A stretch of DNA of 64,000 bases from Chryseobacterium sp. KACC 21268 (GCA_028736075.1 CP117875.1:1612001-1676000); one strand, 5' to 3'; positions 38,044 through 46,883 are shown, numbered from the stretch's first letter. The notes: generated from the sequence alone by a model not told the origin. Program-made: numbers and translations.

Positions 38044-39273
38044 TTGAATTTTCCGTTATATTTCTCGAAAAAGATAGCGTTTTCCAAAGATAATAAAAAT
38101 AATCTCTCGAAAGTGATTGTCTACATTGGCAGGCTTTCCGTTGCATTAGGCATCATTGTTTCTTTGATTACAATCTCTACAGGTCTCGGCTCCAAAAAAG
38201 CCATAGAAGACCGAATCTCAAATTTCAGCGGCGATATTTCTGTCAAATCCACACGTTCCAATTCTTCCTACAACTCATCGGTTTTGGAAACGCAAGGTTT
38301 GGATATCAATGCGGTGAAAAATATTACCGGCGTAGCAGGATTACAATCTTACGCCTCAGTCAGTGGAATCCTGAGAACAGAAACTAATTTTGCAGGAATC
38401 ATTCTGAAAGGTGTCGGGAAAGACTTTGACAAAACCAGATTTCAGCCGTTTATGATTTCCGGATCCATTCCGGATTTCAAAGAAGAGGGGTACAACAACG
38501 AAATTATTTTGTCCGAAAAAATAGCCAACGATCTTTCTCTGAAAGCGAATGACAGCATCGTTACTATTTTTTCAAAGGAAGATCAGAAACCGATTTACAG
38601 AAAATTTGTCGTCAAAGGGATTTATAAAACCGACATCAAACTTGTGGATGATCTCTACATCATTGGCGATATCAACCACGTCCGAAAAGTGATGAATATG
38701 GAGGACAAGCAAGTCGGCGGATTGGATATTTTCCTGGATGATACAGACAAAATAGATCAAGTCTTTCCGGAGATCGAAAAATACATTGGCTATAAAAATT
38801 ATGCAGAAAAAGTAACAGAGAAATATCCGCAGATTCTGGATTGGATCAATATCTTCAACCAGAATATTTCGCTTATTATCACGATAATGCTTTTGGTAGT
38901 TGTCATTAATATTGTAATGGTTCTCTTAATTTTAATCATAGAAAGGACCAACTCCATCGGTGTTTTGAAAACAATGGGCGCTTCCAATGCACAGATCAGA
39001 TCCATCTTCATCAATTACACATTATTAATTATGATACCGGGATTATTGGCAGGAAATGTCATCGGGCTGGGATTATTATTGATTCAGAAATATACAGGAT
39101 TTATCAAATTAGATCCCGAGAATTACTTTATCAGTACAGTTCCGGTGGATCTCAATCCGCTTTACATCATTGCAGTTTCAGTCGGCATCTTTATTGTTTC
39201 AGGTATAGCGATGATCTTGCCAAGTTATCTCATCAGTAAAATCTCACCAGTAAGAGCCATCAAGTACAGTTAA
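38044..39273 (+). CDS. ABC transporter permease, FtsX/LolE family
   Basis: 409 residues from TTG 38044 (MNFPLYFSKKIAFSKDNKNN); a second in-frame TTG at 38023 would overlap the divergent NamZ-like gene by 17 bases. One N-terminal membrane helix (VALGIIVSLITISTGLG), a large periplasmic domain (~45-265, GDISVKSTRSNSSYNSS), and three C-terminal helices (MLLVVVINIVMVLLILI; ...) with the FtsX segment IGVLKTMGASNAQIRSIFI. This topology belongs to LolC/E-like lipoprotein or MacB-like permeases. No ATPase gene is next to it, so the partner is encoded elsewhere. Confidence 0.87.
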   Translation: MNFPLYFSKKIAFSKDNKNNLSKVIVYIGRLSVALGIIVSLITISTGLGSKKAIEDRISNFSGDISVKSTRSNSSYNSSVLETQGLDINAVKNITGVAGLQSYASVSGILRTETNFAGIILKGVGKDFDKTRFQPFMISGSIPDFKEEGYNNEIILSEKIANDLSLKANDSIVTIFSKEDQKPIYRKFVVKGIYKTDIKLVDDLYIIGDINHVRKVMNMEDKQVGGLDIFLDDTDKIDQVFPEIEKYIGYKNYAEKVTEKYPQILDWINIFNQNISLIITIMLLVVVINIVMVLLILIIERTNSIGVLKTMGASNAQIRSIFINYTLLIMIPGLLAGNVIGLGLLLIQKYTGFIKLDPENYFISTVPVDLNPLYIIAVSVGIFIVSGIAMILPSYLISKISPVRAIKYS

Positions 39274-39290
39274 AAAATTATTGTAATTTG

Positions 39291-39376
39291 GGCAGCTTTT
39301 CCGCCTTCCGTTCCCGCTTTTTTTTGCCAAGGCTTTTCCCGATGCAAAAAAAGAGCTCCACTCAAGTCGGGCTGCA
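39291..39376. repeat. Intergenic dyad repeat
   Basis: Outer arms GCAGC (39292-39296) / GCTGC (39371-39375) and an inner pair CTTTTTTTTGC (39317-39327) / GCAAAAAAAG (39344-39353). The inner core resembles that of the element at 32579-32690. Confidence 0.6.
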
Positions 39377-39473
39377 GATTCAAAATAGAAACAACGTTTT
39401 CTCATCATTTAGAACCAGTTACAATTAAAAATATAAAACACAATTAAAAATATCAGATAGTTATTAAGCGATT

Positions 39474-39524
39474 CTTCGATTATCGTCAATCATTTATAAA
39501 CTATCAATCATCAATTATACAATT
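39474..39524. repeat. Degenerate heptameric AT-rich tract
   Basis: Units such as CAATCAT, TTATAAA, CTATCAA, TCATCAA, TTATACA run up to the next start codon; same 7-base rhythm as the tracts at 28014 and 60091. Confidence 0.4.
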
Positions 39525-40508
39525 ATGAAATATTACAACAACATCGTAGAAACCATTGGTAATACACCATTGGTCAAAATAAACAGAGTTTTGGGAGAAG
39601 ATTTCCCAGCTTTGGTTTTGGCAAAAGTTGAAACGACAAATCCAGGAAATTCCGTAAAAGACAGAATGGCCCTCAAAATGATCGAAGATGCTGAGAAAGA
39701 CGGTCGTTTACAACCAGGCGGAACCATCATCGAAGGAACTTCCGGAAACACAGGAATGGGATTGGCTTTGGTTGCAATTCAAAAAGGTTACAAATGTATT
39801 TTCGTAACCAACTCCAAACAATCTAAAGAAAAATGTGACATTCTCCGTGCTGTAGGAGCAGAAGTGATAGTTTGTCCAACAGACGTAAAACCGACAGATC
39901 CAAGATCTTATTATTCAGTTTCAAAAAGACTGGCGAAAGAAACTGAAAATGGCTGGTACGTAAATCAATACGATAATCTTTCCAACAGATTAGCACATTA
40001 CGAAAGTACAGCGCCAGAAATCTGGGAACAGACAGACGGAAAATTAACGCATTTTGTTGCTGGCGCTGGAACAGGCGGAACAGTAACAGGTTGCGGAACA
40101 TTCTTCAAAGAGAAAAATAAAGACATCAAAATCATTGGTGTGGATACATACGGTTCAATCTTAAAAGAAATCCACGAAACTGGAGAAATCCACCTAAATC
40201 ACGCCTACACATATATTACAGAAGGCATTGGCGAAGATATCCTTCCAGAAAATTACGATATGAGCGTCATCGACCATTTCGAGAAAGTGACCGACAAAGA
40301 CGGTGCTATCTATGCGAGAAGACTGGCGAAAGAAGAAGGGATTTTCTGCGGCTATTCTGCGGGAAGTGCAATGTCTGCTTTGGTTCAGATGAAAGATCAG
40401 TTCACGAAGGACGATGTTATTGTCGTTTTGCTACACGATCACGGAAGTCGTTACGTTGGAAAAATCTACAACGATGATTGGATGAAAGAAATGGGTTGGC
40501 TGGAGTAA
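39525..40508 (+). CDS. PLP-dependent cystathionine beta-synthase-like / cysteine synthase family enzyme
   Basis: 327 residues, one fold-type II PLP domain. The PLP lysine lies in NSVKDRMALKMIED (residue ~45), the substrate loop is EGTSGNTGMG, and the phosphate loop is GAGTGGTVTGCGTFF. Several features match cystathionine beta-synthase cores better than CysK: SKEKCDILRAVGAEVIVCPT, NRLAHYESTAPEIW, EGIFCGYSAGSAMSA and especially the end YNDDWMKEMGW, which parallels the SDRWM.. end of CBS. There are no C-terminal CBS regulatory domains. It therefore probably links homocysteine or O-acetylserine to cysteine metabolism. Confidence 0.85.
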   Translation: MKYYNNIVETIGNTPLVKINRVLGEDFPALVLAKVETTNPGNSVKDRMALKMIEDAEKDGRLQPGGTIIEGTSGNTGMGLALVAIQKGYKCIFVTNSKQSKEKCDILRAVGAEVIVCPTDVKPTDPRSYYSVSKRLAKETENGWYVNQYDNLSNRLAHYESTAPEIWEQTDGKLTHFVAGAGTGGTVTGCGTFFKEKNKDIKIIGVDTYGSILKEIHETGEIHLNHAYTYITEGIGEDILPENYDMSVIDHFEKVTDKDGAIYARRLAKEEGIFCGYSAGSAMSALVQMKDQFTKDDVIVVLLHDHGSRYVGKIYNDDWMKEMGWLE

Positions 40509-40543
40509 TTATAAATGATGAAACATCAACGATAGATGATAGA

Positions 40544-40579
40544 AAAACCGTCTTGTTCTGTAACAAGACGGTTTTATTT
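40544..40579 (+). terminator. Terminator after the CBS-like gene
   Basis: Perfect 14-bp stem AAAACCGTCTTGTT / AACAAGACGGTTTT, loop CTGT, then T-rich. Confidence 0.9.
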
Positions 40580-40587
40580 TATCAATA

Positions 40588-40650
40588 GGAGTGGGCTTTA
40601 GCCCGCTTGTTCGTTGGACTTGCTTGCAATTGGCTTTAGCCTAAATAAAT
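40588..40650. repeat. Paired GGCTTTAGCC palindromic repeats
   Basis: GGGCTTTAGCCC at 40593-40604 and GGCTTTAGCC at 40632-40641, each nearly self-complementary, 39 bases apart. A compact repeat element, no coding potential. Confidence 0.6.
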
Positions 40651-40665
40651 ATCATTCCTTAGTGA

Positions 40666-40914
40666 TTACAAAATTCCGCCGCCTAAAATCAATCTGATAA
40701 ATCCGAAAAATGCCGCCGCGCCACACATTGCGATGCCAGCGATGGCGTTTCCTTTTGGCAGATCATCTTCTTGCACGTAAGCTACAATGCTGATCACCAA
40801 TCCGATCATTGAAAATGGAATGTTGAGCCAGTTGAACGCTCCCAAACAAGGGATGAATCCGAAAAGCATTCCGAAAATCGCTAAGATTCCTATCACCAGA
40901 CTTGCTGTTTTCAT
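40666..40914 (-). CDS. Small membrane protein
   Basis: 82 residues with two to three hydrophobic segments (SLVIGILAIFGMLFGFIPCL; IPFSMIGLVISIVAYV; AIAGIAMCGAAAFFGFIRLI), a DUF4190-like layout. Its start overlaps the stop of the DUF2752 gene by 4 bases, so the two form a coupled operon. Inner-membrane; function unknown. Confidence 0.75.
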   Translation of the reverse strand: MKTASLVIGILAIFGMLFGFIPCLGAFNWLNIPFSMIGLVISIVAYVQEDDLPKGNAIAGIAMCGAAAFFGFIRLILGGGIL

Positions 40915-41240
40915 AGTTTTGTTTTATAGTTTTTAAATAAATATTTTAAAAAGAAAAGTGAATTTAAGATTAGTAAAACACACATAAACGGACTTAACTT
41001 ATTCAATGCAAAAGCACCACTGAAATTCAGTTTTTTAAGTTCGATAAAAGCGTGAGTAGATCCACATAGAAAACATTCCAATCCCTTTTTCCGAGCTTCA
41101 CAAGTTGGAAGTTGTAACAGGATTTTTTGCTCATCTACAAAAAATAAAACCAATAAGATTAAAAGTGATAAAATTGCAGAGACTTGCCAGACAATTACAA
41201 TCGCGTTTTTGAACTCTTGGTTTTTGTAGATTTGATTCAT
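40911..41240 (-). CDS. DUF2752 domain-containing membrane protein
   Basis: 109 residues. Two membrane helices (VWQVSAILSLLILLVLFF; SPFMCVLLILNSLFFLKYL) flank the DUF2752 signature CLCGSTHAF..LKKLNFSGAFALNKLSP, a variant of the usual CGxTRA..L..Gdf..A...NPL. An additional Cys (LPTCEARKKGLECFLC) may make a disulphide or metal site. Translationally coupled to the next small membrane gene (4-base overlap). Function unknown. Confidence 0.8.
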   Translation of the reverse strand: MNQIYKNQEFKNAIVIVWQVSAILSLLILLVLFFVDEQKILLQLPTCEARKKGLECFLCGSTHAFIELKKLNFSGAFALNKLSPFMCVLLILNSLFFLKYLFKNYKTKL

Positions 41241-41285
41241 TTCCTAAGCTTTTCTAGAAAGTTCATTAAGCAATTAACTTGGTTT

Positions 41286-41933
41286 CTAAGAAATGAATTT
41301 ATTTCCCGAAACGGCTAGATCAAAATCTACTGATAAATCCATTTCGCTTAATTTTTGAATGATTTCTTTAGACAAATTTGGACCTCCAATCAAGCCATTT
41401 CCATTATGAAACTCCATAAGAACCTGAATGTAGCCATCTGCAAGTTCAGCTAATTTTTTAATGCCATCTCTGTCATTTTCTAATTCAGAAATTAATGCAT
41501 TAAGTTTTGCTTCAAATGAGTCTGGAGTTTTGTTAATATCAATAATTACAGAACTGAAGCTGTAAATTCCTTTTCCGTTTTTTCTAATATCTCCTTTGTT
41601 CCAACTTTCAGTAATTGCCAGTTTTGTATTTTTTCTAAGTTCATCACTACTTAAATTTTCCGATGTTGCTCTAAAATAAATCGAAATGTAAGGCTCAGTC
41701 GATATTCCAAAAATTTCTTTTTTGATTAAATCAATATAGAAAGTCAGATAGAATCTTTCTCCAACAATCGGAAGATATACAGTCACTTCATTATTGGCTG
41801 TGATTATATTTTCGATTTTGACAATATTATTAATGTAAACCGGAGAATGAATTTCTAGAAATTGTTCTGTAAAACCCCAATCCTTTTTTTCTATTTCAGT
41901 TTGGATAAGAGTAATTATTTCTGATTCATTCAT
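41286..41933 (-). CDS. DUF4279-like domain protein
   Basis: 215 residues, soluble. The C-terminal ~130 residues, starting SIYFRATSENLSSDELRKNT (near residue 84) with the GDIRKNGKGIYSFSS and LAELADGYIQVLMEFHNGNG blocks, fit the DUF4279 pattern found in polymorphic-toxin immunity and stand-alone proteins. The N-terminal ~80 residues form another alpha/beta unit (VTVYLPIVGERFYLTFYIDL). It lies 11 bases after the isoaspartyl peptidase on the same strand, but nothing suggests a shared role. Function unknown. Confidence 0.65.
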   Translation of the reverse strand: MNESEIITLIQTEIEKKDWGFTEQFLEIHSPVYINNIVKIENIITANNEVTVYLPIVGERFYLTFYIDLIKKEIFGISTEPYISIYFRATSENLSSDELRKNTKLAITESWNKGDIRKNGKGIYSFSSVIIDINKTPDSFEAKLNALISELENDRDGIKKLAELADGYIQVLMEFHNGNGLIGGPNLSKEIIQKLSEMDLSVDFDLAVSGNKFIS

Positions 41934-41944
41934 TTGAAAATAAT

Positions 41945-42787
41945 TTACCCAAAAACATCAAAATCCACCCCGTCAAAACTCGCAAAAACCATCGTAGGAT
42001 AAGAATCCTGATGGAAAATATTTCCCTCAGAGTCAATCCCAATAGCGCCTGCAAAACCATCAATTTCTTTCAACTCTTCAAAAGTTCTGTCGAAGGCATT
42101 TTCAATAGAAATTCCGTCTGTGACTCTAGTCACGATTTTGGTAGCAGTCGCATTGCTCACAATATCTTCGCCAACGCCTGTGCAACTCACGGCACAAAAA
42201 CGATTGGAATAATTTCCAGCAACCGTTGCAGAATCAGATATTCTTCCCGGGATTTCAAAACCTTTTCCGCCGGTGGAAGTGGCGACTGCCAATTTGCCGT
42301 CTTTGTCAATCGCAACAGCGCCAACAGTTCCTTTGCCTCCGGTTTTCAGTTTTTCTTCGTACTCTTTTCTTCGTTGTGGGATTTCCGTTGAGAAATCTTC
42401 AAAACCATTCGCCGTGGCGTATTTTTTTGCGCCATTTCCGCCAAGAACGCGGTCGTCTTCTTTCATCAATTCCTTAGCCACAAAGATTGGATTTTTCACA
42501 TTCTGGATATTGATGACGCCGCTCATCTTCTGCGTTTCACCATTCATAATTGCAGCGCTCATTCGGATCACACCGTCACTTTGGATTTGTGAACCAATGC
42601 CAGCGTTGTAGAGATCATCATCTTCCAAAAGCGAAACTGCGTAAGCAACAGTATCAAAAGCCGAATTGTTTTGTAGGAATTCATAAGACTTTTTTGCAAT
42701 CTCTTTCAGTGAATTTTGTTTTGCTAATTTCACTTCGTTGCTTTGATTGCTTTCGGAGAAGAAACCGCCGTGGATGATTATTTTCAT
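41945..42787 (-). CDS. iaaA: Isoaspartyl peptidase / L-asparaginase (Ntn hydrolase)
   Basis: 280 residues. N-terminal nucleophile hydrolase that matures by self-cleavage before a Thr: here T154 in GGKGTVGAVAIDKDG, with GVISIQNVKNP-type and VATSTGGKGFEIPGRISDS segments around it. It hydrolyses beta-aspartyl dipeptides. Its position beside cyanophycinase and cyanophycin synthetase suggests it splits the beta-Asp-Arg released from cyanophycin, as plant-type asparaginases do in other bacteria. 153 bases with repeats separate it from cphB upstream on the same strand. Confidence 0.92.
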   Translation of the reverse strand: MKIIIHGGFFSESNQSNEVKLAKQNSLKEIAKKSYEFLQNNSAFDTVAYAVSLLEDDDLYNAGIGSQIQSDGVIRMSAAIMNGETQKMSGVINIQNVKNPIFVAKELMKEDDRVLGGNGAKKYATANGFEDFSTEIPQRRKEYEEKLKTGGKGTVGAVAIDKDGKLAVATSTGGKGFEIPGRISDSATVAGNYSNRFCAVSCTGVGEDIVSNATATKIVTRVTDGISIENAFDRTFEELKEIDGFAGAIGIDSEGNIFHQDSYPTMVFASFDGVDFDVFG

Positions 42788-42810
42788 AAATGGAATTTTA
42801 GTTTTTATGT

Positions 42811-42935
42811 CTTCGAGAACCTCAGACTGACAAAAGAACTTTCTATATGTTTTCTCTTCATCAGGCTCAAGATAAACTTCGCCTCAGACTGACAATCTTA
42901 AATTCTAAAATTTGTCACACTGAGCGGAGTCGAAG
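42811..42935. repeat. Cluster of three related dyad repeats
   Basis: Three copies of a CTTCG..CTCAGACTGACA motif: 42811-42832, 42877-42894 and, inverted, 42913-42935 (TGTCACACTGAGCGGAGTCG...). A fourth relative is at 60026-60047. The inverted pair can fold. From memory this motif recurs in Chryseobacterium intergenic regions. Confidence 0.65.
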
Positions 42936-42940
42936 TGTTT

Positions 42941-43849
42941 TTAATCGCTCGTATAATTACTCGGGATTACCTGCGGAATCGGGTTGTACTGGGAATTGAC
43001 GATTGTCATTTCTCTGGATTTCAAATCAAAAGTATCATTCATAGAAAGGACATCCACAACTAGATTTTTAATGGAAATCGGTTGTCCGAGATCAACATTG
43101 GTCAAGTTGGTGTCTTTAATTTGAAGTCCATCCACAATGATGACCAGACCAGAACCGATCGCTGTCATTGTATCATCCTCGATAAATAAACCTGTATCTT
43201 CACCAAGACCAATTCCTAATGTTCTCGGATTGTTGACAACGGCCTGAAACAATCTTCCGATTCTTCCTCGCTGCACGAAATGCGTATCGATGATCACATT
43301 TTCTATGAATCCAAGACCTTGTGTGGTTTTGATTTCGCCTTTCAACAACGCTTCAGAACTGGAACCTTGATAGATCATATTTTCAGAAGCAGCAGCAGCA
43401 CCGGCAGAAGTTCCCGCGTAGATGAAATCTTCGGTCTGATATTTCGTTAAAATCGCATCGTGAAATCGGGTTCCGCCGAGAATAGAGGTTAAGCGAAGTT
43501 GGTCGCCACCCGTGAACATCACGACATCTGCCGCATTTGCTCTCGCTACGATGGCGTCGCTGTTTGCTTGTTCACGGTTTTGGATGTCCAGGATGTTACA
43601 GTTTTTAATGCCAAGATACTCGAACGCCTTTTTATATTCTGGTCCCACAATATCTGGAATCTGAGAAGCTGTGGTAATCACTTCGATGACAGAATCTTCT
43701 TTGTTTTTAGATTCATCGATGATCTTTCTGAGGATTCCTCGTTCAAAAAAGTTGAGGTTTTTTTCGACGTTTTGGTCAAAACTGGTCTCTGTAAAACTAC
43801 CTTTGTTTACAGCGCCTCCAATGATGACTAGTTTTCCTTTTGATTTCAT
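42941..43849 (-). CDS. cphB: Cyanophycinase
   Basis: 302 residues from ATG 43849 (MKSKGKLVIIGGAVNKGSF); a TTG at 43858 is an alternative. Peptidase family S51: the nucleophile elbow GTSAGAAAASENM has Ser148, and VMFTGGDQLRLTSILGGT and THFVQRGRIGRLFQAVV are cyanophycinase hallmarks. It cuts the poly-Asp-Arg polymer to beta-Asp-Arg dipeptides. No signal peptide, so it acts inside the cell on stored polymer. Divergent from cphA; isoaspartyl peptidase downstream. Confidence 0.95.
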   Translation of the reverse strand: MKSKGKLVIIGGAVNKGSFTETSFDQNVEKNLNFFERGILRKIIDESKNKEDSVIEVITTASQIPDIVGPEYKKAFEYLGIKNCNILDIQNREQANSDAIVARANAADVVMFTGGDQLRLTSILGGTRFHDAILTKYQTEDFIYAGTSAGAAAASENMIYQGSSSEALLKGEIKTTQGLGFIENVIIDTHFVQRGRIGRLFQAVVNNPRTLGIGLGEDTGLFIEDDTMTAIGSGLVIIVDGLQIKDTNLTNVDLGQPISIKNLVVDVLSMNDTFDLKSREMTIVNSQYNPIPQVIPSNYTSD

Positions 43850-44203
43850 AGTTAACAAAAATAATAAATCATAATAGAATATACGTCATATTTAGAAGGT
43901 TAAAATCAGCAACTCTCATTTAAAGTTTTAATTATTAAATATTTATTTAATGTAAAAATCGTATTTAAATTAACAAATCATTAATTATTTTATAAAAATG
44001 ATAAAGAATCTGTTTTATAACAAAATATTTATTTCTAAATTTTCTTGATTTAAATGCTTTTCTATTATCTTTGATAAAACTAGAATTTAGGAACGGCTTT
44101 GGTAAGTGTTTTTGATTGTCTGAGGTCACTCAATTATAAAATTTCAAAGCATTGATTTTAAGACCAATACTGAAATCTAATATCTAACAACTACTTTTTA
44201 AAT
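43850..44203. promoter_or_regulatory. 354-bp divergent control region of cphB and cphA
   Basis: Very AT-rich, no coding potential. A good promoter toward cphA is TTG (44045-44047) - 18 bases - TATCTTTG (44066-44073), leaving a leader of roughly 120 bases before ATG 44204, long for this genome. I found no clear cphB promoter or operator. Confidence 0.5.
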
Positions 44204-46831
44204 ATGAAAATCGAAAAAATACAGGTTCTAAGAGGTCCGAATATCTGGAGCATCACTAGAAAAAAATTGATACAGATGCGTTTGGATCTGGAAGAAACAG
44301 AACATTTCCCAACCAATAAGATAGATGGTTTCCGAGAAAGAATAGAACAATTGCTTCCATCATTGATCTCCCACAGATGTTCCGAAGGCTGCGTAGGTGG
44401 ATTCTTCAAACGTGTGGAGATGGGAACTTGGATGGGCCACGTGATCGAGCATATCGCTCTGGAAATCCAAACGCTGGCTGGAATGGACGTAGGATTTGGA
44501 AGAACCCGCGAAACCAAAACACCAGGCGTGTACAACGTGGTTTTCAATTATAGAGAAGAGCAAGCCGGTATTTACGCAGCGGAAGAATCCGTAAAGATCG
44601 CTGAGGCGTTGATGGCTGCAACAGAATATGATATCGACAAATGTATCCATAATCTGAAAGAACTCCGTGAGAGCGAAAGATTGGGCCCATCTACTGGCAG
44701 TATCGTAGAAGAGGCCGTTTCCAGAAGGATTCCGTGGATCCGATTGGGAAAAAATTCTTTGGTTCAATTGGGTTATGGGATCAATCAACAAAGATTTCAG
44801 GCTACGATTACAGGTAACACGAGTAGCATTGCCGTAGATATTGCTTGCAACAAAGAATTGACGAAAAAAATGTTGGAAGATGCCGCAATTCCTGTTCCTT
44901 CCGGAAGTTTGGTAGTAGACGAGGAAGGTTTGGATCTTGCAATCAGAAAAATAGGTTACCCAATCGTGATCAAACCATTGGATGGCAATCACGGGAAAGG
45001 GGCTTCCATCAATGTGAATGATTATGAAACGGCTGTGGTTGGGCTGACACACGCGCAACAATATTCCAGAAAAGTAATTGTTGAAAAGTACATCACCGGT
45101 TTCGATTTCCGTGTTTTGGTCATCAATCATAAAATGGTGGCAGCAGCGAGAAGAGTGCCAGCTCACGTGGTTGGCGATGGCGAGTTAAACATCCAAGAAC
45201 TAATCGATAAAGAAAATACGGACCCAAGAAGAGGTTACGGACACGAGAACGTCTTGACCGAAATTGATGTCGATAAAGACACCAACGAACTTCTTGAAAA
45301 ATTAAATTATACTTTAGCAACGATTCCTCAAAAAGGAGAAATCGTTTACTTAAAATCAACTGCAAATCTATCTACCGGCGGAACATCCATCGATGTGACC
45401 GATATGATCCATCCAGAGAATGTTCAGATGGCAGAACGTGTTTCCAGGATCATCGGATTGGATGTTTGTGGGATCGATATTATGGCTGAAAACCTGACGC
45501 AACCGTTGAAGGAAAGCGGTGGCGCGATCTTGGAAGTCAATGCGGCACCAGGTTTCAGAATGCACCTTGCGCCAAGCGAAGGTTTGCCGAGAAACGTTGC
45601 AGCGCCGGTTGTAGATATGCTTTATCCACCAGGAAAAGAATTCAGGATTCCAATCATTGCTTTGACGGGAACGAATGGAAAAACGACAACCACGCGAATT
45701 CTTGCACACATCGTAAAAAACAATGGAAAAAGAGTAGGATTTACCACATCTGACGGCATCTACATCCAAAATACATTACTACAAAAAGGCGATACGACCG
45801 GACCTCAATCTGCCGAATTTATCTTGAAAGATCCCACTGTGGAATTCGCTGTTCTGGAAACGGCGAGAGGCGGAATTCTTAGATCAGGACTTGGTTTCGG
45901 AACTTGTGATATTGGTGTTTTGACGAATATCAAAGAAGACCATTTGGGAATCAGCGATATTCATAATCTTAAGGACCTGACGCGAGTAAAACGTGTGGTT
46001 CTGGACAGCGTCAAAAAAGATGGCTGGTGCATCCTGAATGCTGATGACGAATATTCTATGAGATTGGTCGATGATTTGAAATCAAAAGTAGCCTTGTTCA
46101 GTTTGGATGAGAACAATCCGCACATTAAACGTTTTGCTAAAGAGGGTAGAATTACCTGTGTTTATGAAGATGGATATGTGACCATCAAAAAAGGCGAGTG
46201 GAAGATCCGCATAGAAAGGGTGAAAAATATCCCAATCACGATGGAAGGCAAAGCGAAGTTTATGATCGCGAACGTTTTGGCAGCGTCATTGGCCGCTTAC
46301 GTTTATGGTTTCGAAATTCCAAACATTGCTTTGGCTTTGACGACATTTATTCCAAGTGCGCAATTGACACCTGGACGATTGAATATCTTCAATTTCAAAA
46401 ACTTCAAAGTGATGATCGATTTTGCGCATAATCCTGCTGGTTATGAAGCGATTGAAGATTTCTTGAAAAGCGTGGAGGCCAATAAGAAAATCGGAATCAT
46501 CTCAGGTGTTGGCGATAGAAGAGATGGCGACATCCGCGAGATCGGGAAAATTGCCGGAAGAATGTTCGATCACATCATCATCAGAAACGAAAAACATCTG
46601 CGAGGAAGACCAGAAGAGGAAATCAATGGACTTATCATCGAAGGAATCCAGGAAGCCAATCGAGACATCAGCTACGAATGCATCCCAAAAGAGATCGATG
46701 CTTTGAAACACGCGATGAGTCTGGCCGAGGAAGGAACATTCATCACAGCACTCAGCGACGTGATCACGAATGCCATAGAATTGGTTCAGGAATATCAGGC
46801 TAAGGAAGTTCAGGACGAAGGAAAATATTAG
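44204..46831 (+). CDS. cphA: Cyanophycin synthetase
   Basis: 875 residues, full length. Makes the Asp-Arg storage polymer without ribosomes. Three modules: an N-terminal domain (~1-165), an ATP-grasp domain (~200-480, PVPSGSLVVDEEGLD, PIVIKPLDGNHGKGASINV) that adds Asp, and a Mur-ligase-like domain (from ~485, IIALTGTNGKTTTTRILAHI) that adds Arg, with DFAHNPAGYEAIEDF and GVGDRRDGDI near the C-terminus. The family start MKIEKIQVLRGPNIWS supports this ATG. It is divergent from cphB and iaaA, giving synthesis and breakdown in one locus. Confidence 0.97.
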   Translation: MKIEKIQVLRGPNIWSITRKKLIQMRLDLEETEHFPTNKIDGFRERIEQLLPSLISHRCSEGCVGGFFKRVEMGTWMGHVIEHIALEIQTLAGMDVGFGRTRETKTPGVYNVVFNYREEQAGIYAAEESVKIAEALMAATEYDIDKCIHNLKELRESERLGPSTGSIVEEAVSRRIPWIRLGKNSLVQLGYGINQQRFQATITGNTSSIAVDIACNKELTKKMLEDAAIPVPSGSLVVDEEGLDLAIRKIGYPIVIKPLDGNHGKGASINVNDYETAVVGLTHAQQYSRKVIVEKYITGFDFRVLVINHKMVAAARRVPAHVVGDGELNIQELIDKENTDPRRGYGHENVLTEIDVDKDTNELLEKLNYTLATIPQKGEIVYLKSTANLSTGGTSIDVTDMIHPENVQMAERVSRIIGLDVCGIDIMAENLTQPLKESGGAILEVNAAPGFRMHLAPSEGLPRNVAAPVVDMLYPPGKEFRIPIIALTGTNGKTTTTRILAHIVKNNGKRVGFTTSDGIYIQNTLLQKGDTTGPQSAEFILKDPTVEFAVLETARGGILRSGLGFGTCDIGVLTNIKEDHLGISDIHNLKDLTRVKRVVLDSVKKDGWCILNADDEYSMRLVDDLKSKVALFSLDENNPHIKRFAKEGRITCVYEDGYVTIKKGEWKIRIERVKNIPITMEGKAKFMIANVLAASLAAYVYGFEIPNIALALTTFIPSAQLTPGRLNIFNFKNFKVMIDFAHNPAGYEAIEDFLKSVEANKKIGIISGVGDRRDGDIREIGKIAGRMFDHIIIRNEKHLRGRPEEEINGLIIEGIQEANRDISYECIPKEIDALKHAMSLAEEGTFITALSDVITNAIELVQEYQAKEVQDEGKY

Positions 46832-46851
46832 ACGAACTTTTTTAAATTAAT

Positions 46852-46883
46852 AAAACCGCTCTAGCAAAGGGCGGTTTTGTTTT
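46852..46883 (+). terminator. Terminator after cphA
   Basis: AAAACCGC / GCGGTTTT arms (46852-46859, 46871-46878) followed by T-rich sequence. Confidence 0.8.

Noticed and set aside
44360-45166. 268-codon open frame antisense to cphA
   Set aside because: Lies entirely opposite a well-conserved gene, has no family motif and Cys/His/Ser-rich composition typical of shadow frames.
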